DNA from: UBA10646 sp046296295
GTDB taxonomy: Bacteria; Bacteroidota; Bacteroidia; Chitinophagales; Chitinophagaceae
Length of the DNA stretch: 64,000 nt
NCBI GenBank assembly: GCA_046296295.1
Contig: JBKBLG010000009.1
Coordinates: 1-64,000, forward strand
Reading direction: 5' to 3'
Shown: positions 1-8,136 of the stretch, piece by piece
Position numbering within the stretch: position 1 is the first letter of the stretch
How the letters are laid out: every line of letters begins with the position of its first letter
The notes under the pieces: generated by a model
Database searches by the model: none
What the model was told of the DNA's origin: nothing
What the model saw: the letters and a program-made list of their open reading frames with translations, nothing else
Position numbers and translations under genes: made by a program

Positions 1-966
1 AACCCTTACGGGTAAATGAAGGTAACATTCTTGTCCTTGCTGCCAGTGAATATTGATGGGCTGTTGCACCCACATTACTGTATCATTCCAGCACACTTCA
101 ACTAATTGATAGCTTCCATAGAAGTGCACTTGATATACGATAGCCTTTTGTTCAGGTGTACCTTCTACTTGCAAGGAAAGTTGTTCTGGCCGAACAAACC
201 CGCTTTGAGTGGCGGTAAATAAATCGCTACGGTACAATTTAGATAAAGCTGTTGCATCAAGCTCCATATAAGTACCCAACAAGCCCGCTACATAAGCATT
301 CACAGGCTGCTGATAAACAGCCCTTGGCGTACCGAATTGAATAATACTACCCTGCTCAAGTACTATCATACGAGTTGCCCACGATAAGGTATCTAACGGG
401 TCGTGCGATACAAGTATCACGGTTATCGCTAATGTTTTGCTTACTGCTTCAATCAGTGCCTTCATAGCCACTTTATGATGCATATCGAGGTTAGAAAAGG
501 GTTCATCGAGTATCAATAAAGATGGCTCTTTAGTAAGTAATCTGGCGAGTGCAATTCTTTGTTTTTCGCCTCCTGAAAGCTCATGCGTTTTGCGTTGTAA
601 TAAATGGGTGATATCGCAAAGTGTATAAATATTGGCCGCAGCCTCTGGTGTTGCTTTATTTTCTAATGCTAACCACTCCCACACTTTGTAATTATTACGC
701 AACTCGAAATACTGACTAATGTAAGCAATGCCTTTGTGGCCCGGTAGTAATTGTTCGAGTGGACCAAGTACTTTCTGGTTTTTAAAATAAATGACCCCAC
801 TTGTTGGCTGTACATGGCCTGCGATCATTTGCAACAAAGTGCTTTTACCAGAACCTGTAGCCCCAACAATGGCGAGCTTTTCATGAGCTGCTAACTCGAA
901 CGAAATATTATTTACTGTAAAGTAATCTCCCTCTTTTCTAGAAACACCTTGTACACTTAACAACAT
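1..966 (-). CDS. ABC transporter ATP-binding protein (3' end outside window)
   Basis: Importer-type ABC ATPase that would power a membrane permease not seen here. Reading from the ATG at 966, the 322 visible residues hold a Walker A motif GATGSGKST near residue 35, the signature LSGGE, a Walker B LLILDEP followed by the D-loop, and the switch histidine in SHD. The part after about residue 235 looks like the C-terminal regulatory/TOBE-type extension of the spermidine/iron/sulfate class of importer ATPases. No stop codon is reached before base 1, so the protein is partial. A variant of the window's iterated 14-mer (bases 4-18) is read through in frame as HLPVR. Substrate cannot be told from the sequence. 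Confidence 0.88.
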   Translation of the reverse strand, partial: MLLSVQGVSRKEGDYFTVNNISFELAAHEKLAIVGATGSGKSTLLQMIAGHVQPTSGVIYFKNQKVLGPLEQLLPGHKGIAYISQYFELRNNYKVWEWLALENKATPEAAANIYTLCDITHLLQRKTHELSGGEKQRIALARLLTKEPSLLILDEPFSNLDMHHKVAMKALIEAVSKTLAITVILVSHDPLDTLSWATRMIVLEQGSIIQFGTPRAVYQQPVNAYVAGLLGTYMELDATALSKLYRSDLFTATQSGFVRPEQLSLQVEGTPEQKAIVYQVHFYGSYQLVEVCWNDTVMWVQQPINIHWQQGQECYLHLPVRV

Positions 967-999
967 TGCTTGACTATATAAAAGATCGAAGTTATTGCA

Positions 1000-1329
1000 T
1001 TGCTATTACAATTAACCAGCCATAACATCTCACATCATTATATGATTGTGGCAACCATTGTTTCTATACGCTTTAACCGCGGTGCATGCATCAAACTTAG
1101 TTTGTATCAGCTACTGCATTTTCTTTTTTTATTTATGCATTTCATGTGCCGCTTATTACTGACACCTTTGATCTTTTATTACACACTAGGTACAACCATA
1201 GCTATATCGGATGTTGGAATTTTTTTTCTTAGAACATTAATTATTTTTATATTTATTGGCATTTGTGATTTCGTTCGTAAATATTTACCGCAAGGTTCTG
1301 CTTGGAGTGCGGTTGAACGAGGCTTTTGA
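1000..1329 (+). CDS. Possible small membrane protein, doubtful
   Basis: Open frame of 109 codons in the 459-base gap between the divergent ABC ATPase and sensor genes. The centre is strongly hydrophobic, with two possible membrane segments at about residues 37-62 and 70-92. No family was recognised and no clear ribosome binding site is visible. A later ATG at 1039 is an alternative start. A copy of the iterated word (1283-1295) is read as YLPQG. It may be non-coding; apart from this frame and the repeat copy I see nothing else in the gap. Confidence 0.3.
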   Translation: MLLQLTSHNISHHYMIVATIVSIRFNRGACIKLSLYQLLHFLFLFMHFMCRLLLTPLIFYYTLGTTIAISDVGIFFLRTLIIFIFIGICDFVRKYLPQGSAWSAVERGF

Positions 1330-1425
1330 TTAGAAAAGATTTCCCAAGAGTTATTTGAATTTGTTTCTTTTGTACCACTAAATCTTATTTTTATTGGCGA
1401 GTTGCTTGCATCAAATCAAGAAACC

Positions 1426-3771
1426 ATGAAGATTGCAGAAACATTTCATAACGAAATGCACCGCCTGGAAGAATTATACCAGTTGCAACTGTTGGATAGC
1501 CTACCAGAAAAAGAGTATGATGCAATAACCCAACTTGCCTCTATCATTTGTGGTACGCCTATTTCGTTGATTACGTTGGTTGATAGTACACGACAATATT
1601 TTAAATCGAAACAGGGCCTTACGGTAAATGAAACACCAAGAGAAGTTGCCTTTTGTGCACATGCTATATTAACACCCAATAATCCTTTCATAGTTACCGA
1701 TGCCCGTGAAGATGAACGCTTTGCAGATAATCCACTTGTAACAGGCTACCCCGATATTGTTTTTTATGCAGGCATACCTTTGGTAACAAAACTTGGTAAC
1801 CCCTTAGGTACCCTATGTGTTATTGATACCAAACCTCGGAGCCTAACAGAACAGCAACTTAATGCCCTTAAGGCGTTAGCTATGCAAGTTGTTCAATTGT
1901 TCGAACTACGCAGCGCATCGCAGCAATTGGCAAGCCTCAATAAAAGTTTAGAGATAAAAGCCACACGATTACAAAATATTTTAGAATCTACCAATGTTGG
2001 TACTTGGGTGTGGAACGTACAAACGGGTGAGGTTGTTTTTAACGAAAGATGGGCCGAAATTGTAGGCTACTCCCTCGAAGAACTAAGCCCAATTAATATC
2101 AACACTTGGTTACAACTAGCACATCCGGTTGATTTAGAAATAGCCAATCTCAAACTTAAAGATTGCTTTGAAAAGCGAGCTGAGTATTACGATGTGGTAT
2201 GCCGTATGCGTCATAAAAATGGTGAATGGGTTTGGGTACAAAGCCGCGGAAGTGTTATTAGCTGGACAGAAGATGGCAAACCCTTATGGATGTTCGGAAT
2301 CCATAGCGATATTACAGATAAGAAACTTACAGAAATACAGTTTCAATCGGTTATCAATAATATACCCGCCGCCGTATTCAGGTATAAAATAGATGCACTT
2401 GGCAACACTCAAATGATGCACCTTAGCAAAGGTTCGAAAGAAATTTGGGGTTTGCCTAACGAGGCTATCATGCAAGACATTAGCCTATTGCGTCAAATTA
2501 TTCTCCAAGAAGATAGAGCCCGTGTTAGAAGTTCTATTGATCAATCATCTGCAACACTTGAACCATGGCATTGCGAATGGCGTATTACGCACCCCATTAC
2601 AAATACCATCAAATGGCAAAAAGGTATTGGCATGCCACATAAAAATGCAGATGGCTCTATCATCGCCGATGCTATTGTATTAGATATAACAGAACAAAAA
2701 GAAAAAGAGAATGCCATTCAAGAAATGAACCATCGGTACAAACTGGTAACGAAAGCCAGCTTCGATGCAATTTGGGATTGGGATTTAACTACCAACCAAA
2801 TTTTTTGGGGCGAAGGTTTTGAACAACTTTTCGGACATCATTTTAATTCAAATAATCAAAAGACGTACACCCATTGGCTTTCACATGTACACCCGAACGA
2901 TGTTAAGCATGTTCAAAGCAGCATTCAAGCAGTAATAGAAAATATTAACGCCACTACATGGCAATGCGAATACCGATTCAAAAAAATTGATGGTACGTAC
3001 GCAGAAGTAGTAGATAAAGGTATAGTGATAAGAAACGAAGAAAACAAAGTGATTCGCATGGTGGGAGCCATGCAAGATGTAACCACCCTATCAACAGCAC
3101 TACAAAGACTTGCCAAATCTGAAAAAAAATATAGCAGCCTTTTTCATTTAAGCCCAATTCCGATTTGGGTGTACGATGTAGATACGCTTCGCTTCTTAGA
3201 AGTTAACAAAGCTGCACAACAGCATTACGGCTATTCTAAAGAAGAATTCCTCAATATGCTTATTACCGATATACGCCCCGAGGAAGACTTACACTTACTG
3301 CAGCATGCCATTGAAAGCAACCACAAACATACGCGACAATACTACCACGGTGTATTCAGACATATTAAAAAAGATGGCACTATAATTTATGTAGACATAC
3401 AAAGTCAAGCACTAGAAGATGAAGGAGCTAATACCAGAGTGGTATTAGCCAGAGATATCACAGACCAGTTAGCCTATACAGATGCCATTGAAAAACAAAA
3501 TGCCAAACTTAAAGACATTGCATGGATACAATCGCACATTGTACGTGCACCGCTAGCAAGGCTCATGGCTCTTGTGAACTATCTCTCAGAATTCGATCCT
3601 TCCATCTCCGAAGAAAACAGGCAAATGCTTAAACATATATTTCAGTCGGCACAAGAATTTGACACTATTATCAAAGATATTGCCGTTAAAGCAGAACAAA
3701 TACAATTACAAGCTACCCCTAGCAATAACTACACTAGCGAATTTACCCAAGCAAAAAGCGAACTAGAATAA
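1426..3771 (+). CDS. GAF and multi-PAS sensor protein without ATPase domain
   Basis: Cytoplasmic signal sensor. The ATG at 1426 is preferred over the upstream TTG at 1402 because the GAF-type N-terminus begins right after it. Domains in order: a GAF domain over about residues 15-170 (PREVAFCAH and GTLCVID are typical), then about four PAS/PAC units between about 175 and 700 (WVWVQSRG, WQCEYRFKK and ITDQ-like PAC ends). The last 70 residues resemble the dimerisation/H-box region of histidine kinases, with a histidine in SHIVRAPLARL. The gene stops there, so the N, G1 and G2 boxes of a HATPase_c domain are missing. It may work as a sensor partner of another kinase. No response regulator gene adjoins it. 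A perfect 14-mer copy (1617-1630) encodes LTVN inside the GAF domain. Confidence 0.88.
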   Translation: MKIAETFHNEMHRLEELYQLQLLDSLPEKEYDAITQLASIICGTPISLITLVDSTRQYFKSKQGLTVNETPREVAFCAHAILTPNNPFIVTDAREDERFADNPLVTGYPDIVFYAGIPLVTKLGNPLGTLCVIDTKPRSLTEQQLNALKALAMQVVQLFELRSASQQLASLNKSLEIKATRLQNILESTNVGTWVWNVQTGEVVFNERWAEIVGYSLEELSPININTWLQLAHPVDLEIANLKLKDCFEKRAEYYDVVCRMRHKNGEWVWVQSRGSVISWTEDGKPLWMFGIHSDITDKKLTEIQFQSVINNIPAAVFRYKIDALGNTQMMHLSKGSKEIWGLPNEAIMQDISLLRQIILQEDRARVRSSIDQSSATLEPWHCEWRITHPITNTIKWQKGIGMPHKNADGSIIADAIVLDITEQKEKENAIQEMNHRYKLVTKASFDAIWDWDLTTNQIFWGEGFEQLFGHHFNSNNQKTYTHWLSHVHPNDVKHVQSSIQAVIENINATTWQCEYRFKKIDGTYAEVVDKGIVIRNEENKVIRMVGAMQDVTTLSTALQRLAKSEKKYSSLFHLSPIPIWVYDVDTLRFLEVNKAAQQHYGYSKEEFLNMLITDIRPEEDLHLLQHAIESNHKHTRQYYHGVFRHIKKDGTIIYVDIQSQALEDEGANTRVVLARDITDQLAYTDAIEKQNAKLKDIAWIQSHIVRAPLARLMALVNYLSEFDPSISEENRQMLKHIFQSAQEFDTIIKDIAVKAEQIQLQATPSNNYTSEFTQAKSELE
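1617..1630 (+). repeat. Iterated 14-mer, perfect copy (CCTTACGGTAAATG)
   Basis: Perfect copy inside the GAF domain of the sensor gene, read as LTVN. It is the last copy before the 10.8 kb stretch to 12401, which contains none. Confidence 0.9.
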
Positions 3772-3777
3772 ATAGCT

Positions 3778-3978
3778 TTACACTTTACAAGTTTTAATGC
3801 CCAAAAGTGTATACAAAGGGCAAAAACTCACCACACTGGTAAGTGTAAAAACACCTGCCACTACCAGTAATACCACACCTAATGTTCCTGTAATAATACC
3901 TGCATAGTACAGATACACCAATACAGCAGCTACCACCAAACGAATAATTTTATCAATGCTACCCATATTCTTTTTCAT
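3778..3978 (-). CDS. DUF2892 (YgaP-type) small inner-membrane protein
   Basis: A 66-residue protein with the usual DUF2892 layout: an N-terminal MGSIDKIIRL stretch, two hydrophobic helices (about 11-28 and 31-51), then FCPLYTLLGIKTC with two cysteines. Members lie in the cytoplasmic membrane; some are fused to rhodanese domains, but the role of stand-alone members is unknown. Starts at residue 1 or at Met5 are both possible. It converges on the sensor gene with 6 bases between the stops. Confidence 0.85.
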   Translation of the reverse strand: MKKNMGSIDKIIRLVVAAVLVYLYYAGIITGTLGVVLLVVAGVFTLTSVVSFCPLYTLLGIKTCKV

Positions 3979-4440
3979 GCTATGAAATTTATGCTTTAAA
4001 AGATGCGTATAAAGCTAAAATACACAGTTGCTGCAATTCGTGATTTTTATCACAAACAGGCCTAATATTAGTTATAAGCAAGCCTAAAAGACACACTACA
4101 AACGTTAACCAGACAACCAAACCATCGATCTTTCACATCCTGAACAGAATTTTCAGACGACCTTAACTCGGCCGACTATTTCGCTGTATTTTGACAAAGA
4201 CCAGCAGACAAAGTTGGTGACTCACAAGCAGACATAAGAAAAAATTCAAATACCCCACCGCACAAAAAAAATTAGTATGCCCACAGACGTTTTGTACATT
4301 TGGTTTTGCCCAAATCACAAGCTTAACCCTTCAGCAAATGCGAAGCATTCACGAATACCTTTAAAATGAATTATAACATGAGTAAAACCAAAAGAGCATA
4401 ATTTCCCTACCTCATAGGGTGACCGTTTTAAATAAAGTTT
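3979..4440. other. Intergenic region at left edge of foreign-looking island
   Basis: No gene of convincing length is seen here. It is the probable left junction of the island: the iterated 14-mer of the host chromosome is absent from here to 12400. A TACATTTG -7-like box occurs at 4295-4302 with no good -33 partner. I found no integrase remnant, tRNA end or obvious direct repeat that could be an attachment site. Confidence 0.5.
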
Positions 4441-4464
4441 TAAGTTTGATACTTATGTCCATAA
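4441..4464 (+). promoter_or_regulatory. Candidate promoter and operator of the XRE-helicase-methyltransferase operon
   Basis: TAAGTTTG at 4441-4448 matches the Bacteroidota -7 consensus TAnnTTTG and lies 28 bases before the XRE start codon; no good -33 TTG was found. Directly downstream is an inverted repeat, TTATG-TC-CATAA (4453-4464), placed where the transcript should begin. It is a plausible binding site for autoregulation by the XRE protein, as in controller-protein restriction systems. Inference only. Confidence 0.4.
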
Positions 4465-4476
4465 CATTTTGTCTAA

Positions 4477-4926
4477 ATGAGCGACGTAACATTTGGTGAC
4501 TATATCAGAAAACTAAGAGAAGCAATGGAATTTCCATTGCGGAAGGTTGCTGCACATCTCGACATTGTCACTTCAACATTAAGTAAAGTGGAAAGAGGAG
4601 AACGCCTAGTTTCACCTCACTACCTGAAGCCATTGGCAGCAATACTGGAGCTGGATTTAAAAGAAGTTCAAACGACTTTCATTGCCGATAAAATCAATAA
4701 AGACTTTGGAGGCTTGGAACATTTGACCGAAGGACTAAAAGAAGCAGAAAAACAACTTAAAAGACAAAAAAATAGATGCCAACTAAGTTTTTCACCAATC
4801 AAGACGACAACAGCCTACTTAAAAAATTTGAGGGAGTATTTACGAATATTGATAGCATTCGACACTTTGATGCACTCGTTGGCTATTTCAGAACATCAGG
4901 TTACTTTAAGGTTCGTGCTTTTTTAG
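4477..4926 (+). CDS. XRE-family (Cro/C1-type) regulator, overlaps the helicase gene
   Basis: DNA-binding regulator. A helix-turn-helix of the XRE type occupies about residues 7-62 (GDYIRKLRE, then the recognition helix around TSTLSKVERGER), followed by a charged helical segment ending near RQKN at residue 97. As written, the frame runs on for about 50 more residues and overlaps the helicase gene by 151 bases; that tail is simply the helicase start read out of frame. An A7 run at 4766-4772 sits just before. One extra A would end the protein with TAG at 4773-4775, immediately against the helicase ATG at 4776. The family's usual size is nearer 80-110 residues, so the short form is the likely ancestral product. 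By position it resembles the controller gene of a restriction-modification operon. Confidence 0.8.
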   Translation: MSDVTFGDYIRKLREAMEFPLRKVAAHLDIVTSTLSKVERGERLVSPHYLKPLAAILELDLKEVQTTFIADKINKDFGGLEHLTEGLKEAEKQLKRQKNRCQLSFSPIKTTTAYLKNLREYLRILIAFDTLMHSLAISEHQVTLRFVLF

Positions 4927-7900
4927 AAAAGATTCCAAGAATCCGAATTCTCGTGGGTATCAATGTTGACCAACTCATCAAAAAATACCACGACAAAGGA
5001 CAACTTTATCTAGACAATCCGGAAGAAACTAAAGCCGACTTCCTGGAAGATATGATTAAGAATATTCAGGAAGCAAATTATGATGAAGTAACAGAAAAGG
5101 GAATCATTCAATTTATTGAAGACCTCATTAGCGGAAAGATTGAGTTAAGAGCACACCCAAAAAAGAAAATACATGCTAAGGTTTATATTTTCAGACCTGC
5201 ATCATTCAATGAATATGCACCCTGCGAAGTAATTACAGGTTCATCCAACCTAACTGATGCCGGACTTGGTGCAAACCCTGAATCTAATTATGAATTCAAT
5301 GTAAGTCTTCGTGACTATGAAGATGTAAAATTCGCTACCGAAGAATTTGAAAGACTTTGGAATGAATCCATACCAATTCTTCATGCAGAAGCAGAAGCTC
5401 TCAAAAAGAAAACATACTTGCGTGACGACTTTACGCCTTTTGAGCTTTACATCAAAATGCTGATTGAGTATTTCGGCAAACGTGTTGAATACGACCCATA
5501 CAACATTGACTTATTACTTCCTGACAAATTCATGCGTTTGAAATACCAATCAGATGCAGCGAATCAGGGTTACGCCATAATGATGAAACATAACGGCTTT
5601 ATCCTGGCTGATGTGGTTGGTTTGGGTAAAACCATTATCGCCTGCATGGTGATTAAGAAGTTCATCTACGAAAACGGAACACATTCCAAAATACTTGTTG
5701 TAGTTCCACCGGCATTAGAGGCAAACTGGAGAAGAACCACAGAAGATTTTCAAATTAAAAATCACTTTGAGTTCATTACTCTTGGCAGTTTACATAAAAT
5801 CCTGAATGAAGATAATTACAGCTATTCCAATGCAGATAAGTTTGACTTGATTGTGGTGGACGAATCCCACAAGTTCAGGAACGACTACACCGAAATGTAT
5901 TTGGCATTGCAGGAGATCTGTAAGAAACCAAGAAGCCGGCCATCTGAAAATGGCGATACGAGAAAAAAAGTAATTCTCATTTCAGCAACTCCACTTAACA
6001 ACAGGCCGCAAGACATCGAGAATCAACTTTATCTTTTTCAAGACAAACGAAACAGCACCTTAGAAAATATTCGTAACCTTCAAGATTATTTCAAACCTCT
6101 GAACGAGCAATACAAGAAACTAGCTGCTGAAAAGATACTCAACATCAAAAAGCTGAAATCGCTTTTTCAAAAATTACGGGATGATGTTGTTGAACCATTG
6201 GTAATTCGGAGAACACGAACCGACATTGAAAAAAACAAGGAATATTTGGAAGACATGAAAAGTCAGGGTATCATCTTCCCGAGAGTGGATGACCCAATTT
6301 CATTGTTTTATGAATTAGATGGTAAACTTGCAACCCTGTTTTATGAAACTGTTTCCTTAATCACCGGATTGGACGAATATGGCAATGAAACAGATGGTTT
6401 GGGTTATTACCGTTATCGTGCCATTGAATTTTTAGCCAACGAGGACGACAAAAAGATTTACGGAAACGTAAAATCAATTTCCGGTCGTTTGAGTGCAATC
6501 ATGAAAACGCTTTTGGTGAAACGTTTGGAAAGCAGCTTTTTTGCATTTACTCAATCCATCAATCGCTTTCAGCGAGCCATTGACAACATGATTGAAATGT
6601 TTGAAAACGACAGGGTGTTTGTTGCCCCTGACCTTGACATCAATAAACTACTGGAAGAAGGCTTAAGCTATGACCAGATTGAAGCTAAAATCAATGAGAA
6701 AGGTGGCAACAATAAGGAGTTCAAAAAATCAGCCTTTGATAAAAAGTTTATAGCCTTACTGAAATCAGACAAAGAAAAGGTTGACGAATTGGTTTTACGT
6801 TGGAGCAAAATCAAAAAAGACCCTAAACTAGAAGCTTTCAGTGATAAACTGAAAACGGAATTCTTCAAAAGCAAAAAGCACAACCCAAGCGGACAATTGG
6901 TAATCTTCTCCGAATCAAAGGAGACCGCAGAGCAATTATCAGAGCAAATCAGAAAAGACTTCAAATTCCGAGTGCTGACGGTAAGTGCCGAAAACCGGAA
7001 AAACGTTGAAAACATTCTTCGTGAAAATTTTGATGCAAATCTTGAAGAAGAAAAGTGGAAAAGTGATTATGACATCATCATCACCACAGAGGTTTTGGCA
7101 GAAGGTATCAACCTTCACCGAAGCAATTTGATTGTAAACTATGATGTGCCTTGGAACGCTACACGTTTAATGCAACGCATTGGCCGTGTAAACAGAATTG
7201 GTTCAAGAGCTGAACAAATTTTCGTTTACAACTTCTACCCATCTGCTCATGGTGACGAGCAAATCAAGTTGGTAAACAATGCCCTTAGAAAATTGCAGTC
7301 CTTTCACACCGCATTTGGGGAAGACAATAAAATATTCTCCTTGCTGGAAGAAAAAGGTGCTGGAGCATTGTTCGGCAACAAAATTCAAAAAGAAGAAAGC
7401 GAGATTCTGAATTATCTCAACGAGTTGAGAGATTTTAAAAAGAAGCACCCGAAACGCTTTGCAGAAATTTCAAGAATACCAAATAAAGCAAGATGTGGAA
7501 GAAAAGTGGACGAAGGACATCAACTTACTTTGATGGAAGCAGAAACTGGCGAAATAAACTATCCCCTTCAAAATACGTCTCTTACTTATCTGAAAAGTGA
7601 AAACCATCCAGGCATTTTCTGTTTGATTACGCCTGATTACAACATCATCGAATTGAATTTTCTGCAAGCCGTTAAAGTCTATAAAGCCGAAGAAACTGAA
7701 AAAGCTGTTCCGCTGCATTCGCAGCATTACGAACAAACGGCAAAAGGTCTTGACTATTTCAAATCGGAAAAGAATCAGGAGAATGTACAAACCATTTCCC
7801 GTAAAAATCTGAGTCCTGCCGAAAACAAGGCTATTACCAATATCAATGCGATTATCAAAGTAGCACCGACTGAACAAAAAAGAATGGCATTGCAAAGAGC

Positions 7901-8135
7901 ACTTGACCTAATTAAGAAAGGAACGTATGGCTCGAAGGGTTTACCAAAATCTATCAACAATTTTTTTACTACCAATGCCAAATTGCTGAAAGAACCACCC
8001 AAGTTTGTGGAACAACTCTTTATTGACTTGCTGGATAGCTACGACCTTTCATCCAATGCCGAGGCAGGTGAAGAAAAAAGAACAGGACAAGGTATCGTGA
8101 ATCCTAAAATAGTTTTAACGCAAAGTTTCGTATAA
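4776..8135 (+). CDS. PLD-like nuclease domain fused to SNF2/SF2 helicase
   Basis: Large DNA translocase with a built-in nuclease-like domain, 1119 residues. Residues ~1-200 form a phospholipase-D-type domain with HAKVYIF (H133, K135) and GSSNLTDAGL, the single-HxK arrangement of PLD nucleases. The SF2 core follows: Walker A GLGKT at 282-286, DESH box at 362-365, motif III SATPL, and a C-terminal helicase lobe with QRIGRVNR at 800-807. The last ~300 residues are charged and unassigned. The ATG at 4776 abuts a TAG in another frame. The stop lies 1 base before the methyltransferase start, so the two genes are surely co-transcribed and probably translationally coupled. It resembles the helicases of DISARM (DrmD) and of several orphan helicase-methylase pairs, but no drmA or drmB gene is present. 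Confidence 0.9.
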   Translation: MPTKFFTNQDDNSLLKKFEGVFTNIDSIRHFDALVGYFRTSGYFKVRAFLEKIPRIRILVGINVDQLIKKYHDKGQLYLDNPEETKADFLEDMIKNIQEANYDEVTEKGIIQFIEDLISGKIELRAHPKKKIHAKVYIFRPASFNEYAPCEVITGSSNLTDAGLGANPESNYEFNVSLRDYEDVKFATEEFERLWNESIPILHAEAEALKKKTYLRDDFTPFELYIKMLIEYFGKRVEYDPYNIDLLLPDKFMRLKYQSDAANQGYAIMMKHNGFILADVVGLGKTIIACMVIKKFIYENGTHSKILVVVPPALEANWRRTTEDFQIKNHFEFITLGSLHKILNEDNYSYSNADKFDLIVVDESHKFRNDYTEMYLALQEICKKPRSRPSENGDTRKKVILISATPLNNRPQDIENQLYLFQDKRNSTLENIRNLQDYFKPLNEQYKKLAAEKILNIKKLKSLFQKLRDDVVEPLVIRRTRTDIEKNKEYLEDMKSQGIIFPRVDDPISLFYELDGKLATLFYETVSLITGLDEYGNETDGLGYYRYRAIEFLANEDDKKIYGNVKSISGRLSAIMKTLLVKRLESSFFAFTQSINRFQRAIDNMIEMFENDRVFVAPDLDINKLLEEGLSYDQIEAKINEKGGNNKEFKKSAFDKKFIALLKSDKEKVDELVLRWSKIKKDPKLEAFSDKLKTEFFKSKKHNPSGQLVIFSESKETAEQLSEQIRKDFKFRVLTVSAENRKNVENILRENFDANLEEEKWKSDYDIIITTEVLAEGINLHRSNLIVNYDVPWNATRLMQRIGRVNRIGSRAEQIFVYNFYPSAHGDEQIKLVNNALRKLQSFHTAFGEDNKIFSLLEEKGAGALFGNKIQKEESEILNYLNELRDFKKKHPKRFAEISRIPNKARCGRKVDEGHQLTLMEAETGEINYPLQNTSLTYLKSENHPGIFCLITPDYNIIELNFLQAVKVYKAEETEKAVPLHSQHYEQTAKGLDYFKSEKNQENVQTISRKNLSPAENKAITNINAIIKVAPTEQKRMALQRALDLIKKGTYGSKGLPKSINNFFTTNAKLLKEPPKFVEQLFIDLLDSYDLSSNAEAGEEKRTGQGIVNPKIVLTQSFV

Positions 8136-8136
8136 C

